Assembly: GCA_964427535.1 (NCBI GenBank) | Contig: CAYRVF010000001.1 | Coordinates: 1 to 64,000, forward strand | Direction: 5' to 3' | DNA: 64,000 nt | Source of the DNA: CAYRVF01 sp964427535 | Lineage (GTDB): Bacteria > Chloroflexota > Ktedonobacteria > Ktedonobacterales > JADMIN01 | Part shown: positions 24,975 to 34,328 of the stretch, piece after piece | Layout: every line of letters begins with the position of its first letter | Numbering within the stretch: the first letter of the stretch is position 1 | Made by a program: the position numbers and the translations under genes | The notes under the pieces: generated by a model | Seen by the model: the letters and a program-made list of their open reading frames with translations, nothing else | Databases searched by the model: none | Told to the model about the DNA's origin: nothing

Positions 24975-26360
24975 TCAGTCCCGCACACGAAGCATGGTAT
25001 TGGCATCAACGCTGTTATGGCTAGGCGAGCCTGCCGGACAGTAGGCTGTGGGATGGGGACGGCCGATCCCGCAGTAGCGAAATCCCAGGCGTGTCATCTC
25101 GGCTGCATCGAAGAGGTTGCGCCCATCTACCAGCACAGGGGTTCGCATGATCTCGCGTAAACGCAGCAAGTTGAGCTGGCGGAACACCTTCCACTCCGTG
25201 ACCACGACTACACCCTCGCAGCCCTCGGCCGCTTGGTAGGCATCGGCGCAGTACGTGATCGCGTAGTCGCACATGGCCTTGCGGGCGTTCGTCATCGCGA
25301 CGGGGTCGTACGCTCGCACCTCCGCCCCTGCCTCCAGAAGCCAGCCGATGATGTCGATGGCGGGTGCGTCGCGCATGTCGTCGGTATTCTCTTTGAACGC
25401 CAGCCCAAGCACGCCGATGCGCCGGCCCGCCAGATCGCCCAGTTCCTCCTGCAGCTTGGTGATCGCCAGACGCCGCTGATCAGTGTTGATGACCATGACG
25501 GCTTCGAGCAGCTGGGGATGCAGGCCAGCCTGACCGGCCATGTGCGCCAGTGCCCGTACGTCTTTGGGAAAGCACGAGCCCCCATAGCCGAGACCGGCGT
25601 CGAGAAAGGCGCGGCCGATGCGCCGATCGTAGCCCATCCCCGCAGCCACCTCCGTGACATCGGCCCCCAACCGCTCACAGATGCGCGCCATCTCGTTGAT
25701 GAAACTGATCTTCGTCGCCAGGAAGGCATTGGAGGCATACTTGATCATCTCGGCCGTGTAGAGATCGGTAATCACGATCGGTGCGCGCAGGGGCAGGTAG
25801 AGCTCTGCGACCCGCTGGGCGGCAGCACGATCGGTGGAGCCGAGCACGACGCGATCCGGCGCGAGGAAGTCCTGCACAGCCGAGCCTTCACGCAGGAACT
25901 CAGGATTGGAGACCACGGCGATGCGAAGCTCGGGATCCCGCATATGCTCGTTGACAATCGAGGACACCAGATCCCCGCTGCCCACCGGCATCGTGCTCTT
26001 GTTGATAATAATGGCCGGATGATCCAGATGCTGCGCAATCATGCGCGCGGCGGCCTCGACGTACTGCATGTCGGCACCCGCGCTGCCGGGTGCTGTGGGC
26101 GTGTTGACCGCGATAAAGATGAAGTCGGCACCAGTCAGCGCGTCGGCGTAGTTCGTCGTAAAATGCAGCCGGTCAGCCTGAACGTTCATCTCGACCAGCG
26201 GTGCGAGGCCTGGCTCGTATATCGGCAGCTCACCCGCGTCGAGACGCACGATCTTCTCAGCAGCCACATCCATACATGTAACCCGGTTGCCCAGGCTCGC
26301 GAAGCATGCGCCAGTCACCAGCCCGACATACCCTGTGCCCACAACACAGATCGTACTCAT
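24975..26360 (-). CDS. ugd: UDP-glucose 6-dehydrogenase family protein
   Basis: About 461 residues. Oxidises UDP-glucose twice with NAD+ to UDP-glucuronate, a precursor for acidic polysaccharides. The Rossmann motif GTGYVGLVTGACFASLG is at the N-terminus; FIAVNTP, NKSTMPVGSG and PEFLREG follow; the catalytic loop is YGGSCFPKD with C263; and GLAFKENTDDMRDAP begins the C-terminal domain. The ATG at 26360 has GAGGAG a few bases upstream. It lies about 70 bases downstream of galU on the same strand, which supplies its substrate. GDP-mannose dehydrogenase is the alternative, less likely next to galU. Confidence 0.92.
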   Translation of the reverse strand: MSTICVVGTGYVGLVTGACFASLGNRVTCMDVAAEKIVRLDAGELPIYEPGLAPLVEMNVQADRLHFTTNYADALTGADFIFIAVNTPTAPGSAGADMQYVEAAARMIAQHLDHPAIIINKSTMPVGSGDLVSSIVNEHMRDPELRIAVVSNPEFLREGSAVQDFLAPDRVVLGSTDRAAAQRVAELYLPLRAPIVITDLYTAEMIKYASNAFLATKISFINEMARICERLGADVTEVAAGMGYDRRIGRAFLDAGLGYGGSCFPKDVRALAHMAGQAGLHPQLLEAVMVINTDQRRLAITKLQEELGDLAGRRIGVLGLAFKENTDDMRDAPAIDIIGWLLEAGAEVRAYDPVAMTNARKAMCDYAITYCADAYQAAEGCEGVVVVTEWKVFRQLNLLRLREIMRTPVLVDGRNLFDAAEMTRLGFRYCGIGRPHPTAYCPAGSPSHNSVDANTMLRVRD

Positions 26361-26429
26361 CTCCGTTCTCCTCGCGAGCCGTAGCGCCCACACGTCTGGC
26401 GCCCACACGTCTGGCGCACCACCAGCGCC

Positions 26430-27434
26430 TTACGTCGTCGCGCTCCTCGCCCAGGCGGGCCGTCTGGTGTCTGTCCCGCTGGCCTCGCCCTCCTGCGTCG
26501 CCAAGATACGACTCAGCGAAGCAAGCATCTCCTCGCGCATGGGCGAGTGCAAGGCGAGGGCAAGTTGTGTCTCCGCCAGCCCAAAGGGGACGCCCATGTC
26601 GTAGCGCTCGCCACAGGTCTCAAAGGCGAGGTAGGGCTCGTGCTCAGCGAGCAGCGCCTGCGCGGAGGTAAGCTGAAACTCGCCCCGCTCGCGCATCTCG
26701 TGGGCGATGATGTAGCTCAGGCACTCAAAGATCGCTGGGGTGAAGACCTGCATGCCGAAGAAGCAGAGATACTCACCCGGGCTCAGTCCGGGCGTGCGCA
26801 ACTCCCGCTCCGCACGCTCAGGGGTAGGCTTCTCCACCATTGCCGTGACGTCATAGATGTTCGCCTCACCCGGCACTGGCTTGCCACGCACCGTCCCAAA
26901 GAAGTGTAGCAACCGCTCCGGCGTCCGTTTGACCGCCGACACGGTCTTGCTCATGCGATCGAACACCTCCACCACCTGCCGCGCACAGCGCCGACCCGCT
27001 GGATCCGTGGAAATGTAGACGTGATCGCCGAGCAACAGCAGGAAGGGCTCATCGCCGACCCACTCCCGTGCGCTGTAGACGGCGTGTCCGTAGCCCTCAG
27101 GCGAGGGCTGCGTGACGTAATGCAGCACACGTTCCAGGCGGCCGAGCTGCTCGGATTCGCGTAAGGCCCAGTCCTTGCCGTCAAACGCCGGCAGGAGATC
27201 TGTCGAGAGGCCGCGAAAGTGCTGGCGATACCGCTCGGCATCGCCTGGTGCGGTGACAATGCAGATTTCCTCGATGCCTGCATCCAGCGCTTCCTCGGCA
27301 ATGATCTGTACCGTCGGCTTGGTGAGACCGTCGATGTCGACGAGCGGAAACATCTCCTTCTGGACCGTCGTCGAAGCCGGATACTGGCGCGTTCCCCGTC
27401 CGGCCGCGGTGATGACGGCCTTGCGAACCCGCAT
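26430..27434 (-). CDS. galU: UTP-glucose-1-phosphate uridylyltransferase
   Basis: A 334-residue nucleotidyltransferase making UDP-glucose from UTP and glucose-1-phosphate. Motifs: KAVITAAGRGTRQYPAS (nucleotide-binding loop), a Lys-containing QKEMFPLVDIDGLTKPTVQ, EEICIVTAPGD, LLLLGDHVY, and VEKPTPE. Slightly longer than the common 290-300 residues, with a C-terminal tail. AGGGGAG precedes the ATG by seven bases. It forms a minus-strand nucleotide-sugar group with ugd downstream and the Wlb-like genes upstream. Confidence 0.93.
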   Translation of the reverse strand: MRVRKAVITAAGRGTRQYPASTTVQKEMFPLVDIDGLTKPTVQIIAEEALDAGIEEICIVTAPGDAERYRQHFRGLSTDLLPAFDGKDWALRESEQLGRLERVLHYVTQPSPEGYGHAVYSAREWVGDEPFLLLLGDHVYISTDPAGRRCARQVVEVFDRMSKTVSAVKRTPERLLHFFGTVRGKPVPGEANIYDVTAMVEKPTPERAERELRTPGLSPGEYLCFFGMQVFTPAIFECLSYIIAHEMRERGEFQLTSAQALLAEHEPYLAFETCGERYDMGVPFGLAETQLALALHSPMREEMLASLSRILATQEGEASGTDTRRPAWARSATT

Positions 27435-27517
27435 CGTTGTGCTCCCCTCTGATGCAAGAGCCGTGTCGCCTGTCGACGGAGCCGTGGCAGGCGTTTCAGG
27501 CAGAAGGGCGGACGCAG

Positions 27518-28207
27518 CTATCCCGTCTCCTCGCCGTGGCTTCGACTCATGTCTGGTGTGCGGTCATAGGGACGGTAGTCATGCCCGTGCGGGGCGACGC
27601 CCGTCGTGCATGTCAGGTCGTCGACACGTTTCCTGACACGCCCTGGATTGCCGGTGACCAGCGACCGTGGCGGGATGTCATGCGTGACGACGGCGCCCGA
27701 GCCAATCACTGCATACTCGCCAATGGTGACCATTGGCAGGATCGTGACGTTGACGCCCACCTGGACACCGCGTTGCAGCGTCGGGCCACGCATGCAGACG
27801 CTCGAGAACGCACACCCCGGGTGCAGATCGTTCGCGATCGTGACGCCCGGTGCCAGAAAGACATCGTCCTCGATCACAGTGAACTGGGCCACATAGCAGT
27901 TGGCGTGGATTTTGACGTTGGAACTGATGCGACAGCCGTAGTCAATGGTGGTGTTGTTCCAGATCTGCACGTGGTCGCCCAAGCGGTTTTGCTCGCGCAC
28001 GATCACATTGTGACCAGTCTGGAAGTCTGTGCCAATGGTCGAGCCAGCGTAGATCACGGTGCCGCTCCGCAGCCGAGCACGCGGTCCAATGCGGAGGGTT
28101 AAATCCTCGATGGTGCGCCCTGGCAGGTAGCCAATGAGGGCGGTTTCGTCGCAGTCGATCGCCGCGTCGAGGAGGAGCAGATGCGGCTCCGCGAGTCCAC
28201 TCGTCAT
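27518..28207 (-). CDS. Left-handed beta-helix acyltransferase (WlbB/WbpD-like)
   Basis: About 229 residues, mostly hexapeptide repeats forming a left-handed beta-helix (IGPRARLRSGTVIYAGSTIG, IWNNTTIDYGCRISSNVKIH, GVQVGVNVTILPMVTIG). The segment NCYVAQFTVIEDDVFLAPGV followed by NDLHPG, and the ending VTGNPGRVRKRV, resemble N-acetyltransferases acting on UDP-3-amino-sugars. Its start overlaps the stop of the Gfo/Idh/MocA gene (ATGA). Together with that dehydrogenase and the aminotransferase at 62772-63905 it could make a UDP-acetamido sugar. The substrate is inferred from context. Confidence 0.85.
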   Translation of the reverse strand: MTSGLAEPHLLLLDAAIDCDETALIGYLPGRTIEDLTLRIGPRARLRSGTVIYAGSTIGTDFQTGHNVIVREQNRLGDHVQIWNNTTIDYGCRISSNVKIHANCYVAQFTVIEDDVFLAPGVTIANDLHPGCAFSSVCMRGPTLQRGVQVGVNVTILPMVTIGEYAVIGSGAVVTHDIPPRSLVTGNPGRVRKRVDDLTCTTGVAPHGHDYRPYDRTPDMSRSHGEETG

Positions 28208-29373
28208 GTGCGCGCTCCCTGGATGTGTGACGAGCGCGTCCTGATTGCGGCGCCCACGTCATCCTGGGGGATGTCGACGAACGCGCCATCGGCGGCGAGG
28301 GAGGCATCCGCCGCTTCGAGCGTCCGCACGATTTGCACGCCATTCCGTCCATCGCTGAGCGGAGTCCGCCCTTCCAGAATCGCTTCCGCGAAGTGGTTGC
28401 ACTCCACGGCCAGCGGCTCACTCCAGGGGAGATGCGGACTGACGACGTCACCATAGCGGTACGACAGCTGAAACTCGCCGAACGTCGAGGTGTGATCGGG
28501 GACATCAACGCCCCGGTTGTACACGCGGATCTTGTCGTTCATATCGACGTCGTCGTAGACCACCATCCGCTGATCGCCGACGAGGGTGAAGCGGCGGATT
28601 TTGGAGGGACTCAGCCAGCTCACATGAATCAGCGCGAGCATGCCATTGGGATACTGCAGAGTGAGTTGCACCACATCATTCACGTCGCGCCGCACATATG
28701 CACCACCATGCGCACTCACCCGCACAGGAGCAGCGCCAAAGACGTGCCCTAATATCGAGATGTCATGGGGTGCGAGATCCCAGATGACGTTGATATCCTT
28801 CTGGAAGAGACCCAGGCTGGCGCGGATCGCGTCCACGTAATAGACGCGCCCCAGCGCGCCACTCTGTACCAGCCGGCGGAGCTCCTCTACGGCCGGGTTA
28901 TACATGAACGTGTGACCGACCATGAGCACTCGGCCCTGCTGGATGGCGAGGGCGGCGAGTGCCTCGGCGCGCGCCGCGCTGTCCGCGAGGGGTTTCTCGA
29001 CGAGGACGTGTTTGCCGCGTTCCAGGGCGGCCCGCGCCAGGTGATAATGCGTGCGGATGGGCGTGGCGATGACCACGGCATCGACGTCGCTGTTCAGCAC
29101 TTCCTCAATACTCTCGGTTATCCGGGCGGAAGGATGATCCCAATGGGCCGCCTCGCGGCGTGCGGGAGAGAGGTCTGCCAGGTGTGTCACGCGGCCAAGA
29201 GGCAATCGGGAAAGGTTACGCGCCAAATGCGGTCCCCAATACCCATACCCGATAACTCCGAAACGGAGCCGGGAGTTCCCTGGCATGGTGAGCGGAAGGT
29301 CATGAACCTCAACACTGATACGGTGAGTGTCTTCGCTTCCGTTCGCCAAGTGCTTGCCGAAATGATCGAGCAT
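28204..29373 (-). CDS. Gfo/Idh/MocA family NAD(P)-dependent sugar dehydrogenase (WlbA-like)
   Basis: About 389 residues. A Rossmann fold (RFGVIGYGYWGPHLARNL), VIATPIRTHYHLARAALERG, the EKPLA motif with the catalytic Lys, GHTFMYNPAV and the WDLAPHDISIL segment place it in this oxidoreductase family, close to those that oxidise C3 of a UDP-sugar. The ATG at 29373 is chosen because AGAGGGG lies upstream. An ATG at 29286 would remove a 29-residue leader that has no homology, but has no ribosome binding site. It is translationally coupled to the acyltransferase gene and probably leads a unit running through galU and ugd. Confidence 0.85.
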   Translation of the reverse strand: MLDHFGKHLANGSEDTHRISVEVHDLPLTMPGNSRLRFGVIGYGYWGPHLARNLSRLPLGRVTHLADLSPARREAAHWDHPSARITESIEEVLNSDVDAVVIATPIRTHYHLARAALERGKHVLVEKPLADSAARAEALAALAIQQGRVLMVGHTFMYNPAVEELRRLVQSGALGRVYYVDAIRASLGLFQKDINVIWDLAPHDISILGHVFGAAPVRVSAHGGAYVRRDVNDVVQLTLQYPNGMLALIHVSWLSPSKIRRFTLVGDQRMVVYDDVDMNDKIRVYNRGVDVPDHTSTFGEFQLSYRYGDVVSPHLPWSEPLAVECNHFAEAILEGRTPLSDGRNGVQIVRTLEAADASLAADGAFVDIPQDDVGAAIRTRSSHIQGART

Positions 29374-29403
29374 AGGACGCACCCCTCTGACTAAGCCAGC
29401 GCG

Positions 29404-29457
29404 TGACTCCTGCGAGTCATCAGCGCACAGTATTGACCGCGCGCCGTCTCCTGTGAA
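29404..29457 (-). promoter_or_regulatory. Promoter and palindromic operator candidate of the nucleotide-sugar operon
   Basis: Minus strand TTCACA (29457-29452), 17 bases, AATACT (29434-29429). The predicted start near 29422 is immediately followed by the perfect 6-4-6 inverted repeat TGACTC-CTGC-GAGTCA (plus-strand 29404-29419), a position typical for a repressor site. The remainder of the gap up to 29865 contains no gene. Confidence 0.45.
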
Positions 29458-29865
29458 TAGGTGGTGCGCGCCTGCCACGCAAGGTGCATCTACCTGTACG
29501 CATTCGGGTGATGCGCCCATCAACGTGGTGTCCGCAGACGGAACAAGCAGTGCGCCTCCAGCCCCCTGTCACGCACCTCTCAGCCTGGCGATGTGTGCCC
29601 GAGCACGCATGGCCCGCACCTGCCCACCATCGATCTGACCGCCTAGGCGGATGTCCCCTCCAGTGTGCCGATAGATCGCCCATGTACCGCTGTAGGCGAC
29701 ACGCATACGCTTCGGTGGGCCGATGCCTCGTGTCCTGAAGAGCAGGTCGAAAACACGGTCAGTGCCGTGTGCAGGTTCGACGCCGCCAGCACGGAGTGCC
29801 AGGGGCGCGACGGAATCGGACACCGCACCATCCAGAATGAGTCTTGCAGCAAGGGGTAGGTATGC

Positions 29866-30879
29866 ATGGCAATACTTGTCACGGGGGGAGCTGGCTTCAT
29901 CGGTTCTCACGTCGTCGAACGCCTGGTCGGGCGCGGTGACGAAGTCGTGGTGCTGGATGACTTCAACAACTACTACGATCCAAGCATCAAAGAGCGCAAC
30001 CTGGCCGCACTGGCAACCCATTCGCACCTGCACGTGATCCGTGGTGACGTTGCCGAACCGGATGACGTCGCCCGCGCATTTGCCGTGCGCCCAATCCACG
30101 CAATCATCCACTTAGCAGCTCGAGCAGGCGTGCGCCCATCTATAAGCGACCCCTTGCTGTATGAGCGTGTGAATATCCGCGGCACCCTGCTGATTCTTGA
30201 GCAAGGCAGGCGGGTAGGCGTAGGACGCGTTATTTTCGCCAGCTCGTCATCGGTCTATGGCGTGACCTCGACCGTACCCTTTCAGGAGTCCGATCCTGCT
30301 GATCGGGCGATTTCGCCGTATGCCGCGACAAAGCGTGCGGGCGAATTGCTTTGCCATACCTACCATCATCTCTACGGGATGCCCATCACCTGCCTGCGAT
30401 TCTTTACGGTGTACGGCCCGCGCCAGCGCCCAGACCTCGCCATTCATAGCTTCACACGGAACATCTGGCTCGGTGAGCCCATCTCCGTGTTCGGTGACGG
30501 CAGCTCGGCCCGCGACTACACCTACGTCAGCGACGTGGTCAGTGGGCTGGTCGCCGCGCTTGATCGTCCCGTGCCGTTCGGCTATGAAATCTTCAACCTC
30601 GGGAACTCCAGCCCGGTCGGGCTCGAAACCCTCATTCACCTCATCGAGAGCTCGTTGGGGCGCACCGCGATCCTGAAGCGCGCACCGAGCCAGCCGGGTG
30701 ACGTCCACATCACCTATGCCGGCATCAGCAAGGCGCAGCGTCTGCTGGGCTATCAGCCGCGAGTGTCGATCGAGGAGGGGATCGAGCGCTTCTGCTCCTG
30801 GTACCTGACAGAGTACGAGCAGAGCCTGGCCATGGGCCTGAGCGGAGTGCCTCAGCAGCAGGATGCACTCGTACCATGA
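29866..30879 (+). CDS. NAD-dependent epimerase (UDP-glucuronate 4-epimerase/GalE-like)
   Basis: A 337-residue extended short-chain dehydrogenase. TGGAGFIGSH is the NAD-binding motif, HLAARAGVR follows, the catalytic pair sits in SPYAATKRAGE (Y152, K156), and FFTVYGPRQRPDLA and VFGDGSSARDYTYVSDV are typical of UDP-glucuronate epimerases. It probably interconverts UDP-glucuronate and UDP-galacturonate, which fits the dehydrogenase at 24975-26360. AAGGGG lies upstream of the ATG. The stop overlaps the next glycosyltransferase start (ATGA). Confidence 0.9.
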   Translation: MAILVTGGAGFIGSHVVERLVGRGDEVVVLDDFNNYYDPSIKERNLAALATHSHLHVIRGDVAEPDDVARAFAVRPIHAIIHLAARAGVRPSISDPLLYERVNIRGTLLILEQGRRVGVGRVIFASSSSVYGVTSTVPFQESDPADRAISPYAATKRAGELLCHTYHHLYGMPITCLRFFTVYGPRQRPDLAIHSFTRNIWLGEPISVFGDGSSARDYTYVSDVVSGLVAALDRPVPFGYEIFNLGNSSPVGLETLIHLIESSLGRTAILKRAPSQPGDVHITYAGISKAQRLLGYQPRVSIEEGIERFCSWYLTEYEQSLAMGLSGVPQQQDALVP

Positions 30880-32303
30880 GCACGGCACACGAGTCGGTCA
30901 TGCCGGCCTCTGCACAGCACACTCCCGTCTCGGTCGTTTTCCTGACGGGCCAGTTCCACCCCGTGCAAGGTGGATCTGAAGTGGCCGCGTTGCGCGAGGC
31001 CAAGGCGCTACGGGCCCGAGGCCACGACGTGCGGGTGGTCACGCTGCGCTGGAAGACGAGCTGGCCTCGGGATGACGTGATTGAGGGCGTGCCCGTGCGC
31101 CGTATTGGTGGATTGTTCCTCCGCGGCCGATTGCGCTCGCGCTTCGGGGCGAAGTGGCTGGTGGAGGCGCTATTGTGGCTCGAGCTGGTGCGCAGCCGCG
31201 ACTCATATGATGTGATGCATCTGCGTATGCTGCGCGAATTGGCGCGCCCTGCCCTGCTTGCCGCACGTCTGGCTCGCAAGCCTGTGATCGCCCGTGTTGC
31301 GAACTCCGGTCGTGGGCCTGATCGACCGGTTCGCCGCGATCAGCCATTTCGCCTGTTCGCCGGCGATCTCGATCCGCGATCCCCTTTTCTGGTGTGCCGG
31401 GACATGTCGCGTAACGGTGACCTCGACGATCTGCGCCACTCACAGTGGCTCGCCGGCCTAACATTGCGCCTGCTAAGGCATCGGCGGGTGACGTTCATGG
31501 CGACGAGCGCGCGCATCCGCTCCGATCTCATTCGCTACGGCTTCCGACCGGAAAAGATCGCGGTGCTGCCGACCTGCGTTGATCTCGACGCGTTTCAAGA
31601 GACCGCCCAGCGCGTGCGCACGCGTGCCGCCGCGGATGGTGCGCCCGTCGTGCTCTGCGTCGGACACTACCGGTACGAGAAGGGTTTGGACATCCTGCTG
31701 CACGCGTGGAGACACGTGCATGCGCGCGTTCCGGGGGTTCAGCTCGTGCTTGCGGGCCAGGGACAGCTGGAGCCGCAGCTGCGGGAGATGTGTGCGGCGC
31801 TGCGGCTCAACGACTGTGTTCGGTTTGCCGGCATGATCTATGACGTCCGCTCGGTGCTGGCCGAGGCGGATGTCTTCGTGTTGCCATCACGGTATGAGGG
31901 GCTGTCGAATGCGCTGCTCGAGGCGATGGCGTCGAGCTTGCCCTGCGTCGCGACGCGCGTGAGCGGCAGCGAGGACGTCATCGTCGACGGCGAGAACGGC
32001 CTGCTCGTCCCGTCCGAAGATCCAGATGCCCTCGCGTCCGCACTGCTAGCACTGTTGACGGATCGGGAGCGCGCGCGAGCAATCGGCGAGGCCGGCTGGC
32101 GGCGCATCGCTCAGTCGTACAACCAGCCACAGATGACGGAGCGTCTGGGACGCCTGTACGCAGCAGTCACTTCAGGCGGCGCTGCCGATAGCTATGTGGA
32201 CCCCCAACCGGCGCCACTCCTTTCCACGGTGTCACCACGTCCGAAACGGGCGATGATGCGAGGTGAACTACGCACCTATCAGCACGAGGGTTCCAGTCGA
32301 TAG
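30876..32303 (+). CDS. GT4-family glycosyltransferase
   Basis: A 475-residue GT-B enzyme. The N-terminal acceptor domain contains TGQFHPVQGGSEVAALREAK, and the donor domain has VLCVGHYRYEKGLDILLHAW, the RYEGLSNALLEAMASSLPCVA segment with the family's Glu pair, and SGSEDVIVDGENGLLVP. It would transfer a sugar from a nucleotide donor to the growing lipid-linked repeat unit at the cytoplasmic face of the membrane. It is about 80 residues longer than a minimal GT4 owing to an insertion (residues 140-200) and a tail. Translationally coupled to the epimerase. Closely similar in wording to the glycosyltransferase at 51054-52364. Confidence 0.9.
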   Translation: MSTAHESVMPASAQHTPVSVVFLTGQFHPVQGGSEVAALREAKALRARGHDVRVVTLRWKTSWPRDDVIEGVPVRRIGGLFLRGRLRSRFGAKWLVEALLWLELVRSRDSYDVMHLRMLRELARPALLAARLARKPVIARVANSGRGPDRPVRRDQPFRLFAGDLDPRSPFLVCRDMSRNGDLDDLRHSQWLAGLTLRLLRHRRVTFMATSARIRSDLIRYGFRPEKIAVLPTCVDLDAFQETAQRVRTRAAADGAPVVLCVGHYRYEKGLDILLHAWRHVHARVPGVQLVLAGQGQLEPQLREMCAALRLNDCVRFAGMIYDVRSVLAEADVFVLPSRYEGLSNALLEAMASSLPCVATRVSGSEDVIVDGENGLLVPSEDPDALASALLALLTDRERARAIGEAGWRRIAQSYNQPQMTERLGRLYAAVTSGGAADSYVDPQPAPLLSTVSPRPKRAMMRGELRTYQHEGSSR

Positions 32304-32325
32304 AGCACGCAAGAGAGGTGCAATC

Positions 32326-34260
32326 ATGTGCGGCATAGCTGGATTCGTGAACCTCGATCTGGATCCGGAGGCCGAGGGCGCTCTGCTTCGCCAGATGACC
32401 GACATCATTCGCCATCGCGGCCCCGATGACGACGGGCACTGGCTGGGCGATGGTGCCGCACTGGGGATGCGCCGTCTCAGTATTATCGACCTGAGCGGAG
32501 GAAAACAGCCGATCGCGAATGAGGACGGCTCGGTTATTGCCGTCTTCAACGGTGAGATTTACAACTACCGCGAGCTCCGCCGCGAGTTGGAGACAGAGGG
32601 CCACACCTTCGCGACCAATAGCGACACCGAGACAATCGTCCATGCGTATGAGGATGACGGTGTCGCGTTTGTGCGCCGGTTGCGCGGGATGTTTGCTATC
32701 GCCCTGTGGGATCGGCGGCGCAGGCGTCTGGTCCTGACGCGCGATCGCTTTGGCAAGAAACCGATCCACTACATCTGCGATGACCACCGCCTCATCTTTG
32801 GGTCCGAGATCAAGTCGCTGCTGCTGGCGCCAGATGTGCCGAGGGAGCTCGATCCGGCCGCGGTGAGCCAGTATTTCACGTTTGGTTACATCTCCGCGCC
32901 CCACACGGCCTTTGCGGACATCCATAAGCTGCCGGCCGCCCACACGCTGGTATTCGAGGACGGCCGCGCCACCCTCCAGCGCTACTGGCAGCTCGACTTT
33001 ACGCCGCGCTGCACCGATGACGAAGCGACCGCAGCGCATAAGGTGCGGGAACTGCTGACCGAGGCCGTGCGTATCCGATTGATCAGCGACGTTCCGCTGG
33101 GCGCGTTTCTGAGTGGCGGCGTGGATTCAAGCGCTGTGGTGGCACTCATGTGTGAGGTCGCCGGGGAGCGGGTCAAGACGTTTTCGATTGGCTTCGAAGA
33201 AGCGGATTATAGCGAGCTGGAGTACGCCCGACTGATCGCCAAGCGCTACGACACCGACCATCGCGAGTTTATTGTGCGGATGGACCTGCTCGACGTTCTG
33301 CCACGGCTGGTGTGGGCATTCGATGAGCCATTTGCCGATGCCTCGATGATACCCACGTACTACGTGTCGAAGCTCGCGCGCGAGCACGTGACGGTAGCGC
33401 TTTCAGGCGATGGCGGTGACGAGCTGTTTGGGGGCTACAATAGCTACACCCAGGCGATGCGGGAGAACCGCATGAGCGAGCGTCTGGGGCCAATGCGCAC
33501 GTTGGGACCGCTCATCTCATCCCTGCTCCCCGAAGGCACGAGGGGGAAGAACCGCTTGCGCCGGTTAAATCTGTCGCCCGAGATGCGGTGCGTGGAGGCC
33601 GGGTCCATCTACTCGACCACACGGCGCGAACGCATCCTGCAACCAGAGTTTCTGCGCGCATACATCGATCCCTGGGGCGGGCACCTGGATCGCTTCGCCG
33701 AAGTGTCCGATCTCGACTTCTTTACGCAGATGCAGCACGTGCATGTGGAAGAGTACCTCCCCTATGACATCCTGGTCAAAGTGGATAAGGCCAGTATGTA
33801 TACGTCACTGGAGACGCGCGCGCCCATCCTCGATCATGTGCTGGCCGAGTATGTCGCGTCCTTGCCCCATAGCGTGCGCAACCTGGGCGGACACCAGAAA
33901 TATCTTTTCAAGCGCGCCGTGCGCGATGTGCTACCCGACGAGAATCTGACGCGGCGCAAGATGGGTTTTGGTCTTCCCGTCGAACACTGGTTGCGCGGTG
34001 AGTTGAACGAGCTCGTCTGGGATTTGCTCACTAGTCAGCAAGCCAGGAATCGCGGCGTCATCGATACGCGGCAGGTGGAGCGCATGCTGCTCGAACACCA
34101 GCGCCATACCTACGACCACAGTCGGCGCATCTGGGCGTGGCTCTGCTTTGAACTCTGGTGTCGCGTCTATCTCGATCGCAGCGAGCAACCAGCAGCGTCC
34201 GTGGAGCAGCTATCCGGGTACGACCGCACGCTCGCCGAGGTCGCCTCACCGCTCAGATGA
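32326..34260 (+). CDS. asnB: Asparagine synthase (glutamine-hydrolysing) / amidotransferase, copy 1
   Basis: A 644-residue class II amidotransferase. After Met comes the nucleophile Cys (MCGIAGF); RHRGPDD, RLSIIDLSGGKQP, FNGEIYN and the RDRFGKKP end of the glutaminase domain follow. The synthetase domain has the PPi loop SGGVDSSA and SGDGGDELFGGY. The ATG at 32326 is fixed by the need for Cys2 and by AGAGAGGTG upstream. In polysaccharide loci such proteins amidate sugar carboxylates or act in unassigned glycan modification, so true asparagine synthesis is not certain. A paralogue is at 55962-57881. Confidence 0.92.
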   Translation: MCGIAGFVNLDLDPEAEGALLRQMTDIIRHRGPDDDGHWLGDGAALGMRRLSIIDLSGGKQPIANEDGSVIAVFNGEIYNYRELRRELETEGHTFATNSDTETIVHAYEDDGVAFVRRLRGMFAIALWDRRRRRLVLTRDRFGKKPIHYICDDHRLIFGSEIKSLLLAPDVPRELDPAAVSQYFTFGYISAPHTAFADIHKLPAAHTLVFEDGRATLQRYWQLDFTPRCTDDEATAAHKVRELLTEAVRIRLISDVPLGAFLSGGVDSSAVVALMCEVAGERVKTFSIGFEEADYSELEYARLIAKRYDTDHREFIVRMDLLDVLPRLVWAFDEPFADASMIPTYYVSKLAREHVTVALSGDGGDELFGGYNSYTQAMRENRMSERLGPMRTLGPLISSLLPEGTRGKNRLRRLNLSPEMRCVEAGSIYSTTRRERILQPEFLRAYIDPWGGHLDRFAEVSDLDFFTQMQHVHVEEYLPYDILVKVDKASMYTSLETRAPILDHVLAEYVASLPHSVRNLGGHQKYLFKRAVRDVLPDENLTRRKMGFGLPVEHWLRGELNELVWDLLTSQQARNRGVIDTRQVERMLLEHQRHTYDHSRRIWAWLCFELWCRVYLDRSEQPAASVEQLSGYDRTLAEVASPLR

Positions 34261-34328
34261 GGGGGACGACGGCGTCTCACGGGACGCGACAGCGATCGAT
34301 GCCCGCGAGAGTGTGAGGAGGCTGGCGT

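Noticed and set aside
25233..26384. 383-codon plus-strand frame opposite ugd
   Set aside because: Antisense shadow; ugd motifs are complete on the minus strand.
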